In this document: piece by piece, positions 1 to 9,216 of the stretch
Layout of the letters: each line of letters begins with the position of its first letter
Position numbering within the stretch: the stretch's first letter is position 1
NCBI GenBank assembly: GCA_951812805.1
Contig: CATOSZ010000003.1
Location: forward strand, 1,504,557 to 1,568,556
DNA length: 64,000 bases
Direction of reading: 5' to 3'
From: an uncultured Alphaproteobacteria bacterium
GTDB taxonomy: Bacteria > Pseudomonadota > Alphaproteobacteria > GCA-2731375
The notes under the pieces: model-generated
What the model was told of the DNA's origin: nothing
The model's database searches: none
What the model saw: the letters and a program-made list of their open reading frames with translations, nothing else
Made by a program: the position numbers and the translations under genes

Positions 1-306
1 GATTGCGCGAAACTGAGGGTCCCGCACTTTGAGAAACTGCCGTTGTTCATCATCGCCCGGGACGACGAAAACGTGATCGTGGTGCTCCGGCTGTCCGGCA
101 CGAATTTCGATCAGGTCTTCCAGTCGCTCGAATACCTGTCCGTTTCTAAATTTATGTGCGAACGCTTCCGCTTTGCTCACAATCGTAGCGGTTGTCCAGC
201 AACGTCCTTGAAGTCCATGTGTGCATGTCAGGCCGAAGCGGTCGACCGCTTCCGCCCCGGCTTCTCGTTCCACCTGGACGATATCACTCGAACAGCTATC
301 CATCAT
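1..306 (-). CDS. Partial gene of unknown function, running off the left edge
   Basis: An open frame of 102 codons begins at a double ATG (306-304 and 303-301) and stays open to base 1, so only the N-terminal part is visible. The frame itself opens after a TAA just upstream, so an alternative upstream start is possible. The translation is mixed and hydrophilic, with a helix-like stretch near residues 58-70 (VFERLEDLIEI) and an acidic turn PGDDEQRQ near residue 83. I do not recognise a family. The opposite strand is also open over most of this interval, so the strand choice is a judgement based on protein-like composition. Confidence 0.4.
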   Translation of the reverse strand, partial: MMDSCSSDIVQVEREAGAEAVDRFGLTCTHGLQGRCWTTATIVSKAEAFAHKFRNGQVFERLEDLIEIRAGQPEHHDHVFVVPGDDEQRQFLKVRDPQFRAI

Positions 307-860
307 ACCGAAAACACCCTGAAACCCGACGCTATCGACAATGCCGCCTAGCTGTCCGAAGCCTTCCAAGAATGGCAGTTAATCCGAAATACAGCTCGGC
401 ATCAACATAAAACAAGATGATTTTCCAATACAAGAGTCAAAAATCAGACACATGTAATTGACTGAAACTACTATTATATTCGAGTTTGCATGTGTATTCA
501 GCCAAAAAACAGCCGCTTGTGGACAAAAAATCGGCGAATCGGCCATACAACCACTGGCGCAGGCCGTAGACTTTCGCTCGAATCGCCGGCATCCCGAGGC
601 TGTCGCCGATCGCTGCACCCGCGAGGCGACATGCGCGGTCCGGAGCCGACCGACGAACCGATACGCACGTTATCACAGAACTTATTGACCGATTCTTGCG
701 CCAAAGGCCCGTAATTCGTTATTGTCGAAAACTGTTGCAAGTTTGTTGCACCGATGAGAACGAACTCGGGAGAACCGATACGACAGAGGCGAGGGTACCG
801 GAAAGCGGCGCGATCCTCGGGAAGAGACACGGACAGGGAGATGAACGGAAGGTGGCACTC
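307..860. other. Intergenic spacer between two divergent genes
   Basis: About 550 bases with no convincing gene. The stretch around 385-560 is clearly richer in A and T than the surrounding genes, and the short frames here look random. It should hold the promoters of the leftward gene ending at base 1 and of the amidohydrolase operon starting at 861. I could not place a confident promoter pair. A GGAAGG ribosome-site-like run lies just before the ATG at 861. Confidence 0.5.
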
Positions 861-2114
861 ATGAAACAGGTTCTTCTCGAAGGCGGGCACGTGATCGATC
901 CGGCGAACGGGATCGATGGCGTGGCCGACGTCGCCGTGGCGGGCGGGCGGATCGCCGCCGTCGGCGCCGGCCTTGCGGCGGACGGTGGCCGAATCGATTG
1001 TTCCGGCAAGCTGGTGCTGCCCGGCATGATCGACACCCATGCCCATGTCTACCAGCACGTCAGCGGCCGCTTCGGCCTGGAAGCGGACATGGTCGGCGTG
1101 CGCTCCGGCGTCACGACGCTGGTCGACCAGGGCGGGCCCAGCTGCATGACCTTCCCGGGGTTTCGCCACTTCATCTCCACGCCGGCCGAAAGCCGGGTGC
1201 TGGCCTTCATCTCCGCCTATGTCGTCGGCGGGCTGGAAGGTCACTACTACCCGGACCTCTATGGCCCGACGGGCGTGGACGTCCAACAGACCGTACGCGT
1301 CGCCGAGGCCAACCGCGACCTGGTCAAGGGCATCAAGGCGCATGCGGAGATCGGTGGGTTCGAGCGCTGGGGCGTCGAGGTAATCCGCCTCTCGAAGGAG
1401 ATCTCCCGCGCGCTGAAACTTCCCGTCTATCTGCATTTCGGCCAGCTCTGGCCCAATCCCCAGGTCGCGAACGAGACCTGGAACGTCGACGATATCCTGC
1501 CCGCGGTGCTCGAGCTGTTGGATCCGGGCGACGTGCTGGCACACCCCTTCACCCGCCACCCGGGCGGCTTCACCGACATCGAGGGCAACCTGCACCCCCT
1601 GGTGAAGGAAGCGCTCGCCCGCGGCATCAAGGCGGATATCGGCCACGGCTCGCACTTCAGCCTCGACATGGCGAAACGGGTGCTGGACGCGGGCGTGCTG
1701 CCGGACACGCTCGGCGCCGACATGCACGGCTACAACACCACGGTGCCGGCACCGCCGGGCGCGCCCGACACCCATCCGGACGAGGAGCATATGTTCGCCG
1801 GCCAGGAGCGCTTCAGCCTGGCCTTCGCCATGACCGAACTGCTGGCCCTCGGCGTGCCGCTCGCCGATATCGTGCCGATGGTCACCACGCATTGCGCCGA
1901 CATGCTGGACATGGCGGGCGAGCTCGGCACGCTGACGCCCGGCGCCGTCGCCGACGTTTCGGTGCTGAACGACGACCGGGGCCGCTTCGTGCTGCGCGAC
2001 AATCTTGGCGCCAGCATCACGGCGGAGCGCATGCTGACGCCGGCCTTCTGCCTGAAGGACGGCCGGCGGATCGATGCCGACGCGCCGATCCTGCCGCTAC
2101 CGATCGCCGCCTGA
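861..2114 (+). CDS. Amidohydrolase family metal-dependent hydrolase (dihydroorotase/hydantoinase-like)
   Basis: 417 residues. The N-terminus has the small beta domain of cyclic amidohydrolases (GGHVIDPANGIDGVADVAV), then LVLPGMIDTHAHVYQH with the first metal ligands (HxH near residues 55-57). GIKAHAEIGG (about 155) may supply a carboxylated lysine, HFGQLW and LAHPFTRH give further histidines, and GADMHG gives the late aspartate. This fits the amidohydrolase/deacetylase branch that opens cyclic amides or removes N-acyl groups. The longer frame starts upstream, but the ATG at 861 has a GGAAGG site and matches the family N-terminus. It is first in an apparent operon with the molybdenum hydroxylase. 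Substrate unknown. Confidence 0.8.
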   Translation: MKQVLLEGGHVIDPANGIDGVADVAVAGGRIAAVGAGLAADGGRIDCSGKLVLPGMIDTHAHVYQHVSGRFGLEADMVGVRSGVTTLVDQGGPSCMTFPGFRHFISTPAESRVLAFISAYVVGGLEGHYYPDLYGPTGVDVQQTVRVAEANRDLVKGIKAHAEIGGFERWGVEVIRLSKEISRALKLPVYLHFGQLWPNPQVANETWNVDDILPAVLELLDPGDVLAHPFTRHPGGFTDIEGNLHPLVKEALARGIKADIGHGSHFSLDMAKRVLDAGVLPDTLGADMHGYNTTVPAPPGAPDTHPDEEHMFAGQERFSLAFAMTELLALGVPLADIVPMVTTHCADMLDMAGELGTLTPGAVADVSVLNDDRGRFVLRDNLGASITAERMLTPAFCLKDGRRIDADAPILPLPIAA

Positions 2115-2116
2115 GC

Positions 2117-4444
2117 ATGTCGCAGGGCGTCGGCGCCAGCCTCCCGCGCAAGGAGGACGAACGGCTGCTTCGCGGCCGGGGCGAGTTCGTCGCCGACATC
2201 AAGCGCGCCGGCATGCTGGAGGCGGCCTTTTTGCGCAGCCCCGTCGCCCACGCCCGCGTGGGCGAGATCCACGTCCCGCCGCATCTGGCCGGGCGGGTCT
2301 TCACCGCTGGGGACCTCGCCGGCGTCGCGCCGATCCGCGCGGTATCGGCCCTGCCGGGCTTCAAGGTCTCGGCACAGCCGATCCTGGCGGCGGACAAGGT
2401 GCGCCTGGTCGGCGAGCTGGTCGCCCTCTGCCTCGCCGACAGCCGGGCGGCGGCGGAGGATGCCGCCGCCGAGGTCACCTTCGACTACGAGCCCTTGGGC
2501 GCCGTGCACGACATGCTGCGCGCCCGCGACGCCGACGCGCCGCTGCTGCACGAAGATTGGGGCGACAATGTCTTCCTGGAGGCGCTGGTCGACGGCGATC
2601 CGCACGCCGTCGCCGAGCGGGCCGCGGTCACGGTCCGGCGCGAATACCGCACGGCACGGCAATGCATGGCACCGATCGAGGGCCGCGGCCTGGTCGCCGA
2701 ATGGGACGGGCGCCGCGATCAGCTGATCCTGCACAGCGCCTGCCAGATGCCGCATATCGTGCGCACCGGCCTCGCCGAATGCCTCGGCATCGACGAGGGC
2801 AAGGTGCGCATCATCGCGCCCGACGTCGGCGGCGGCTTTGGCTACAAGGGCATCCTGCTGGCGGAGGAGGTCGCGTGCGCCTGGGCGGCGATGCACCTCG
2901 GCCGTCCCGTGCGCTGGATCGAGGACCGGCGCGAGCAGCTGGTGGCGAACGCGGATTGCCGTGAACATCACTATGTCGTCACCGCGCACGCCGACGCGGA
3001 AGGCCGCTTGCTGGGCCTCGACTGCGAGGCGCATGTCGATTCCGGCGCCTATTCCGCCTATCCCTTCTCCGCCTGCCTGGAGGCGGCGCAGGTCGGCTCC
3101 ATCCTCCCCGGCCCCTACGACTTCGAGGCCTATCGCTGCCGGACCTGGTCGGTGGCGACCAACAAGGCACCGATCCTGCCGTTCCGGGGCGTGGCGCGGA
3201 CCGGCGTCTGCTTCGCTATGGAGCTGACGCTGGATGCGATCGCCCGCGAGCTCGGCCACGAGCCCTGGGAGGTCCGCATGGCCAACCTGATCCGGCCCGA
3301 GCAGATGCCCTTCGACAACATCACCGCCAAGCATTTCGATTCCGGCGACTATCCCGAATGCCTGCGCCGGGCGATGGCGGCGATCGACGTCGAGGCGGTG
3401 CGGGCTCGCCAGGCGACGGGGGAGGCCGACGGCAGGCGCATCGGCCTCGGCTGTGCGATCTATTGCGAGCAAGCGGCACACGGTACCTCGGTCTACGCCG
3501 GCTAGGGCATCCCGATGGTGCCGGGACACGAGCAATGCCAGGCCCGCTTCGCTCCCGACGGCACGCTGGAACTGCGCGTCGGCGTGCACAGCCACGGCCA
3601 GGGGCTGGAAACGACGCTCGCCCAGGTCGCCAACGAGGTGCTGGGCGTCGATCCGGCCCGCGTCGACGTGGTGCATGGGGACACCGCCCTCACCCCCTAT
3701 TCGACCGGCACCTGGGGCTCGCGCTGTGCGGTGATGGCCGGCGGCGCGGTCGATGCCGCCTGCCGGATCCTGGCCGATCGCGCGCTGGCGATCGGCGCCC
3801 ATCTGTTGCAGGCGAGCCTCGACGAGGTCGTTCTCGACGGCGGCCAGGTCCGCGGGCCGGGCGGCACCGTCGGCCTCGACCGCATCGCCTACACCTGGTA
3901 CCGCCGGCCGCAGGATTTGCCGCCGGAGGTCGATCCGGCCGGACTGGAGGTCACCGCCGGCTACAAGCCGGAACGCGACAGCGGCACCTTCAGCTATGCC
4001 GCCCATGCGGCCATCGTCGCCGTCGACACGGACATCGGCGGCATCGAGATCCTGGACTATGTCGTCGTCGAGGACGGCGGCGTGTTGCTGAACCCGATGG
4101 TCGTCGACGGGCAGATCCTGGGCGGCCTGGCCCAGGGCATCGGCACCGCGCTCTATGAGGAAATGCCGTTCAGCGCCGAGGGCCAGCCGCTCGCCTCAAC
4201 CCTGGCCGATTATCTGCTGCCGGGTGCGGGCGAAGTGCCGGCGCCGTCGATCCAGCATATGGAGACGCCCTCGCCCTATACCACCTTCGGCCAGAAGGGC
4301 ATCGGCGAGGGCGGCGCCATCCCGCCCCCCGCCGTCATCGCCAACGCGGTGAACGACGCCCTCGCCGACCTGGGCGTCGAGGTGAGCGAAATCCCCATCA
4401 CGCCGCGCCGCCTGGTCGAGGCGCTGGTCCGGGCCGGCGCATGA
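2117..4444 (+). pseudogene. Molybdopterin-binding large subunit of a xanthine dehydrogenase/CO dehydrogenase-type enzyme, interrupted by an amber codon
   Basis: Starting at the ATG at 2117, the frame encodes a normal-length (about 775 codons) CoxL/XdhB-like subunit, but codon 463 (3503-3505) is TAG. The same frame continues without any other break to 4444. Around the stop the protein reads SVYAG-stop-GIPMVPG, where the family usually has Trp, so a TGG to TAG change is the simple explanation. The molybdopterin motif GGGFGYKG (about residue 238), FRGVARTG (about 356, form II type rather than the CO dehydrogenase Cys loop) and the catalytic Glu in KGIGEGG (about 731) are intact. It overlaps the FAD subunit gene by ATGA. 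It could be a true pseudogene, a suppressed codon or a sequencing error. Confidence 0.85.
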
Positions 4445-5289
4445 AAGCCGCCGCCTTCGACTATGCCCGCCCCGACAGCGCGGGCGAGGCCGTCGCCCTG
4501 CTGGCGGAGGCCCGGCGCGCCGGCCGTTTCGCCAAGCCGCTCGCCGGCGGCCAGTCGCTCGGCCCGATGCTGAATTTGCGCCTCGCCGCACCGGACCTGT
4601 TGATCGACGTCTCCCGTATCGAGGAGATGCGCGGGGCCGAGGGCGCGACGCTCGGCGCGGCGCTGACCCATGCCGAGATCGAGGACGGGCGGGTGCCGGA
4701 CCCGACCGGCGGGCTGCTTTCGCCCATCGCCCGGGGGATCGCCTACCGGGCCGTGCGCAACCGGGGAACGCTCGGCGGCAGCCTCTCCCACGCAGACCCG
4801 GCGGCCGACTGGCTGACCGCCTTCGCCGCGCTCGGCGCTGAGGTCGAAATCCTCGGCCCCGGCGGCGCACGGCGCGTCTCGGTCGAGCGCTTGAGCCGCG
4901 CGGCCTTCCAGAGCGCGCTTGGCGAAGACGAGCTGATGACCCGTATCCATATCCCCGCACCGGGTCCGGGCGCGCGTTGGGGCTTCCACAAGATCGCCCG
5001 CAAGTCGGGCGACTTCGCGCTGGCCATCGGCGCCGTGCTGCTGGATCCGGCCCGCGGCATCGCCCGCGCGGTGATCGGCGCCGTCGAGGCGCCGCCGCTC
5101 GTCGTCGCGGATGCGGGCGAGCGGCTGTTCGCCGGCGAGATCGGCTCCGACGCGCCGATCCGCCATTACGACGAGGCGGCGGCGGCCGACCTGGTGGACG
5201 CCACGCCGCTCGGCGCGGATGCCTATGAACGGCGCGTTCACCTGGTGGCCCTACGCCGCGCGGTTCAGGCGGCGGGGACGGTGCCATGA
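4441..5289 (+). CDS. FAD-binding middle subunit of the molybdenum hydroxylase (CoxM-like)
   Basis: 282 residues, the usual size for CoxM/XdhB-type FAD subunits. It passes electrons between the 2Fe-2S subunit and the acceptor. Visible FAD motifs are LAGGQSLGPMLNLR near residues 36-50 and NRGTLGGSLSHADPAAD near 104-120, with the C-terminal CO dehydrogenase flavoprotein domain (GFHKIARKSGDFALA) after residue 180. Its start overlaps the end of the large subunit by ATGA, and its own end overlaps the Fe-S subunit start (5286-5289). Such tight coupling argues that the three genes work as one enzyme. The gene is intact although the large subunit has a stop. Confidence 0.9.
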   Translation: MKAAAFDYARPDSAGEAVALLAEARRAGRFAKPLAGGQSLGPMLNLRLAAPDLLIDVSRIEEMRGAEGATLGAALTHAEIEDGRVPDPTGGLLSPIARGIAYRAVRNRGTLGGSLSHADPAADWLTAFAALGAEVEILGPGGARRVSVERLSRAAFQSALGEDELMTRIHIPAPGPGARWGFHKIARKSGDFALAIGAVLLDPARGIARAVIGAVEAPPLVVADAGERLFAGEIGSDAPIRHYDEAAAADLVDATPLGADAYERRVHLVALRRAVQAAGTVP

Positions 5290-6398
5290 CGGCGATCCGC
5301 CTGGAGGTCAACGGCGAACCGGTCAGCGCCGAGGTGGCGCCCCGGACCCACCTCGCCGACTTCCTGCGTGAGGAGCTGCTGCTGACGGGTACCCATCTCG
5401 GCTGCGAGCATGGGGTCTGCGGCGCCTGCACGGTCATGCTGGACGGGGCACCGGCACGCGCCTGCCTCACCTTCGCCGTGGCCTGCGACGGCCGGCGCGT
5501 GCGCACGATCGAGGGTTTCGACGACGACGCCCTGATGGCCGAACTGCGGGCCGCCTTCACGGCGGAACACGCCCTGCAATGCGGCTATTGCACGCCGGGC
5601 ATGCTGGCGACGGCGCATGATATCGCCACCCGCCTGCCCGACGCCGACGAGGCCCGGGTGCGCGAGGAGCTGGCCGGCAATCTCTGCCGTTGTACCGGCT
5701 ATGCCGGCATCGTTCGCGCCGTGTGCCGGGTGCTGGAGGCGCGGGCGGGACCGGCGGGACGACGACCGGCGCCTCCCAAACCGGCCCCGGCCATCGTCGG
5801 TGGCCCCCCACCGCCGGCCCGTGCCGTGCCGCCGGCGCGCGCCCTCGCGGAAGGGGCGACGCGCATCCAGCAGGATTTCACCCTGGCCGCCACCCCGGGG
5901 GAGGTCTGGACCCTGTTCGGCGATCCCGAACGGGTCGCCCGGGCCCTGCCGGGGGCCAGGCTCGACCGGGCCGCGGCGGACGGCCGTCTCGAGGGAGAGA
6001 TCGCCGTCGCGCTCGGGCCGATCCGGGCGGGCTTCTCCGGCACCGCCCGCCACCGACGCGACGACGGGACGCAGCAGGGCTGCATCGAGGGCAGCGGCGG
6101 CGACCGCCGCTCCGGCACCCGGGTCGACGGGCGGATCGACTATGCCCTCACCGCCGCCACGGCCGGCACGCGGGTTACCGTCACCCTGACTTTCAGCCTG
6201 GCCGGGCCGCTCGCGCAGTTCACGCGGGCCGGCTTGGTCGAAGATCTCGCCGGCCGACTGACCGCGACCTTCGCCGCCAACCTGGAGAACCAGCTTGCCG
6301 GGCGCGAGGAGGCCGTCGCGGAAGACCTCGGCGCCGGCGGGCTGTTCGCCGCCCTGCTCTGGGCCCGGATCAAGCGGTTGTTCGGTGCCGGCCCCTGA
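5286..6398 (+). CDS. 2Fe-2S subunit (CoxS-like) fused to a CoxG-like SRPBCC domain
   Basis: 370 residues, about twice the usual CoxS length. Residues 1-155 are the small Fe-S subunit with both clusters: Cys40, 45, 48 and 60 (plant-type ferredoxin fold) and Cys99, 102, 134 and 136 (CGYCTPGM and CRCTGY). A Pro/Ala-rich linker (about 155-190) leads to an SRPBCC/CoxG domain (about 190-335; QDFTLAATPGEVWTLFGDPE and the following GARLDR), then a hydrophobic, basic C-terminal helix (LLWARIKRLFGAGP). CoxG proteins tether Mo-CO dehydrogenases to the membrane, so the fusion may bring the hydroxylase to the quinone pool. The fusion is seen directly; the anchoring role is inferred. Confidence 0.88.
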   Translation: MTAIRLEVNGEPVSAEVAPRTHLADFLREELLLTGTHLGCEHGVCGACTVMLDGAPARACLTFAVACDGRRVRTIEGFDDDALMAELRAAFTAEHALQCGYCTPGMLATAHDIATRLPDADEARVREELAGNLCRCTGYAGIVRAVCRVLEARAGPAGRRPAPPKPAPAIVGGPPPPARAVPPARALAEGATRIQQDFTLAATPGEVWTLFGDPERVARALPGARLDRAAADGRLEGEIAVALGPIRAGFSGTARHRRDDGTQQGCIEGSGGDRRSGTRVDGRIDYALTAATAGTRVTVTLTFSLAGPLAQFTRAGLVEDLAGRLTATFAANLENQLAGREEAVAEDLGAGGLFAALLWARIKRLFGAGP

Positions 6399-6426
6399 CT
6401 CCCATCCATCATTCGGGAAGCATGAC

Positions 6427-7761
6427 ATGAAGACGATCGCCGAACTGTCGGAAGACCTCGCCACCGGCCGGCAGACCGCCCGCACCCTGTTGGAGGATGG
6501 CCTGGCCCGGGCCGAGGATCCCGCCGGCGAGGGCGCCCGGGTCTTCATCCAGCTGCAGGCCGAGAAGGCCCGCGCCCAGGCGGGCGCGGCGGACCGCCGC
6601 CGCGCGGCGGGCGCGCCCCTCTCCCCCGTCGACGGTATCCCGATCACGATCAAGGACCTGTTCGACGTCGAGGGCGAGGTGAGCGGGGCCGGCGCGCGCA
6701 TCTTCGCCCAGAACGCCCCCGCCGCCGCCGACTGTCCCGCCGTCGCCCGCCTGCGCGCGGCCGGGCTGGTTTTCGTCGGCCGCACGAACATGACCGAGTT
6801 CGCCTATTCAGGCCTCGGCCTCAATCCGCATTTCGGCACGCCGCGCAATCCCTTCGATCGCGAGACGGGCCGGGTGCCCGGAGGCTCCTCCTCCGGCGCG
6901 GCGGTCTCCGTCGCGGACGGCATGGCGGCGGCGGGCATGGGCACGGATACCGGCGGCTCCTGCCGGATCCCCGCCGCGCTCTGTGGCATCACCGGCTACA
7001 AGCCGACGGCGAAGCGGGTCCCGATCGACGGCGTGACGCCGCTTTCCTTCAGTCTCGACTCGGTCGGGCCGCTGGCCCGAACCGTCGACTGCTGCCGCAC
7101 CCTGGACGGCATTCTGGCCGCGACGACGCACGAGGCGGCGCCGATCGCGGCGGGCGGCCTGAAGGTGGGCATCATCGCCAACTATGTGACGGAGGATTGG
7201 GACGATGCGGTCGCCGCCGCCTTCGCCGAGGCGACGCGCCGCCTCGGCGCTGCGGGCGTGAGCTTCGCCGATCTCGCCCTGCCGGAACTCGACCGGCTGC
7301 CGGAAATCAACGGCAAGGGCGGGCTGGCGGCGGCGGAGGCCTATCACTACCACCGCGAACACCTCGCCCGCGCCGGTGACGGCTACGACCCCCGCGTCGC
7401 CAGCCGCATCGCCAAGGGGGCCGAACAGACGGCGGCGGACTATATCGACCTGCTCCGCGAACGCCGCGCCATGATCGAGGCCGTCGCCGCGCGGGCGAAG
7501 GATTTCGACGTGCTCGCCTGTCCGACGGTGCCGATCATCGCACCTGCGATCGACGCCCTGGAGGATGACGACGACTATGGCCGAGTCAATCTGCTGATGC
7601 TGCGCAACCCGACGGTCGGCAACTACCTCGACCTTTGCGCCATTTCCCTGCCGATCCACGCGCCGGGGACGGCACCCGTCGGCTTGATGTTGTTTGGCAA
7701 GCATGGCGACGATACGCGCCTGTTCCAGGTCGCCGCCGCCGTGGAGGCCGCCCTGGCTTGA
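6427..7761 (+). CDS. Amidase signature family hydrolase
   Basis: 444 residues from the ATG at 6427. It has the Ser-cisSer-Lys machinery: Lys76 (PITIKDLFD), the Ser loop GGSSSG at 152-157 and the nucleophile Ser178 in GTDTGGSCR. These enzymes hydrolyse amides to acid plus ammonia. It follows the molybdenum hydroxylase by 28 bases on the same strand and is probably co-transcribed, so a likely role is deamidating the product of a hydroxylated and opened ring. Its stop is immediately next to the convergent PilZ gene. GatA of the tRNA amidotransferase is another family member, but there is no GatB or GatC here. Confidence 0.87.
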   Translation: MKTIAELSEDLATGRQTARTLLEDGLARAEDPAGEGARVFIQLQAEKARAQAGAADRRRAAGAPLSPVDGIPITIKDLFDVEGEVSGAGARIFAQNAPAAADCPAVARLRAAGLVFVGRTNMTEFAYSGLGLNPHFGTPRNPFDRETGRVPGGSSSGAAVSVADGMAAAGMGTDTGGSCRIPAALCGITGYKPTAKRVPIDGVTPLSFSLDSVGPLARTVDCCRTLDGILAATTHEAAPIAAGGLKVGIIANYVTEDWDDAVAAAFAEATRRLGAAGVSFADLALPELDRLPEINGKGGLAAAEAYHYHREHLARAGDGYDPRVASRIAKGAEQTAADYIDLLRERRAMIEAVAARAKDFDVLACPTVPIIAPAIDALEDDDDYGRVNLLMLRNPTVGNYLDLCAISLPIHAPGTAPVGLMLFGKHGDDTRLFQVAAAVEAALA

Positions 7762-8343
7762 TCAGAGTTCGCCGTCGAACTGCACCAGGAACATCAGCCC
7801 ACAGGTCGAGCCGTCGACCCGCTTGACGATGGCGGCGATGGAGGGATGGCCGGGAAGCGCCAGATCGACATTCTCTCCCTCCCCGAATTCCGGCACGCCC
7901 GGCAGAACCACGCTGGCGCCGGTCGGGGAGATGTTCTCAACCGTGCAGACCAGCATGTTGCCGGCGACCCGGAGTTCAGCGGGACGGCTGACCTCCTGAC
8001 GGGGCGGCTTACGGGAAATCCGCAGCGAAACCATGAAGCGGGCGAGCTCGACCATGTCCTGTTCGTCGAGGATGAACTGCACGCCGATACGGTTGCCCTC
8101 GACATTGCGGGCGACGGTGTCGAGCCAACCGTACTCGAACATTTCGATGCGCACCCGGTCGCCGACGCGCACGTTGGCCTCGCTCAACAACTCGATCTGC
8201 GCACCCGAGGGCGAGAGGTCGTGAATCGCGCAATCGACGGAACGGATGCCGACGACCGCGACCGTCTCGATGTCCGTTTGCCAACGCCGCTGACGTCGGC
8301 CGGCGTCACCGCCTTCTTTCCAATTTTCAAAGCTATCCGACAT
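7762..8343 (-). CDS. Protein with two tandem PilZ-like domains
   Basis: About 193 residues from the ATG at 8343; an upstream ATG at 8415 is also in frame. The first domain has an RRQRR run (an RxxxR match) followed by DLSPSGAQIELL and NRIGVQF, the usual c-di-GMP-binding signature of PilZ. The second, shorter domain has RPAELRVAGN, then NISPTGASVVLPG and a weaker Arg motif. It probably senses c-di-GMP and modulates motility, surface or exopolysaccharide functions, but no target gene is adjacent. It converges on the amidase with no gap. Confidence 0.75.
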   Translation of the reverse strand: MSDSFENWKEGGDAGRRQRRWQTDIETVAVVGIRSVDCAIHDLSPSGAQIELLSEANVRVGDRVRIEMFEYGWLDTVARNVEGNRIGVQFILDEQDMVELARFMVSLRISRKPPRQEVSRPAELRVAGNMLVCTVENISPTGASVVLPGVPEFGEGENVDLALPGHPSIAAIVKRVDGSTCGLMFLVQFDGEL

Positions 8344-8501
8344 CTCTCTCACAGAACCGAATTTACCGATGCCTCGAGCGTGTGAGCCACACGCCAGCAT
8401 TCCAGGCGATAACACAGCCTAACACAGATAGCTGTAGCGGGTCGGCAACAGTTGCCGATCGCGAGACCTACGCGCTAGGCTTGGGCAGGCTGTGAGGAGA
8501 A

Positions 8502-9194
8502 ATGAAAATGACGGGCTTCGGCAAAGTTCTCGCCGCGTTGGCACTGGCCGCAACGGTGGCATTCGGTGGCAATATTGCTTTGGCCTCGGACCAACAGGAG
8601 CTGGTCGACGCCGCGACCAAGACCGTCTCCAACTTCGCCGTCGATCCGAACCTGGAATCCTTCCGCGAGTATGCCCGTGATGCCGAGGCGATGCTGATCG
8701 TGCCGACCATGGTCAAGGGCGGCTTCATCTTCGGCGGCTCCGCCGGCTCGGGCACCCTCTCGGCGCGCGGCAAGAAGGGCAAAAGCTGGAGCCACCCGGC
8801 CTTCTACGCCATGGGCTCGGTCACCTTCGGCCTGCAGATCGGCGGCGAGGTCTCGGAAATCATCCTGCTGGTGATGTCGAAGAAGGGGCTGGATTCCCTG
8901 CTCAGCTCCTCCATCAAACTCGGCGGCGACGTCTCGGTGGCGGCGGGCCCCGTCGGCCAGGGCGCCAAGGCGCAAACCGCCGATATCCTCGCCTATTCCC
9001 GCACCAAAGGACTCTACGGCGGCATCAACGTCGAGGGCGCCGTCATCGACGTCAACGAGGAATACAACGACGCCTATTACAAGGCGGGCGCCCGGCCGCT
9101 CGAAATCATGATCGAGGGCAAATATAAGAACGACGGCGCCAACGACCTGCGCAAGGCCTTGGCGAAGATCGGCGCCAAAAAGAAGAAAAAATAA
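8502..9194 (+). CDS. SYLF-domain (Ysc84-like) secreted lipid-binding protein
   Basis: 230 residues with an N-terminal signal peptide (VLAALALAATVAFGGNIALA, cleaved after about residue 29). The mature protein matches the SYLF/Ysc84 family: EAMLIVPTMVKGGFIFGGS, then GSVTFGLQIGGEVSEIILLVMS, then AYSRTKGLYGGINVEGAVI. Eukaryotic members bind phosphoinositides and bacterial ones are periplasmic proteins of unclear job. It ends in an unusual poly-lysine tail (KKKKK). A GAGGAG ribosome site precedes the ATG. It sits between two oppositely directed PilZ genes. Confidence 0.85.
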   Translation: MKMTGFGKVLAALALAATVAFGGNIALASDQQELVDAATKTVSNFAVDPNLESFREYARDAEAMLIVPTMVKGGFIFGGSAGSGTLSARGKKGKSWSHPAFYAMGSVTFGLQIGGEVSEIILLVMSKKGLDSLLSSSIKLGGDVSVAAGPVGQGAKAQTADILAYSRTKGLYGGINVEGAVIDVNEEYNDAYYKAGARPLEIMIEGKYKNDGANDLRKALAKIGAKKKKK

Positions 9195-9216
9195 CGACGA
9201 CGAGCGCGCGAAATCG

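Noticed and set aside
43..351. Plus-strand open frame of 102 residues at the left edge
   Set aside because: The minus-strand frame over the same bases continues to the window edge and looks more protein-like, so I gave that one low confidence and left this out.
498..1892. Long minus-strand frame opposite the amidohydrolase
   Set aside because: It is antisense to a gene with clear metal-binding motifs; long antisense frames are expected in GC-rich DNA.
1730..4006. 758-residue minus-strand frame
   Set aside because: Antisense to the molybdenum hydroxylase, low-complexity Ala/Arg/Gly composition and no motifs.
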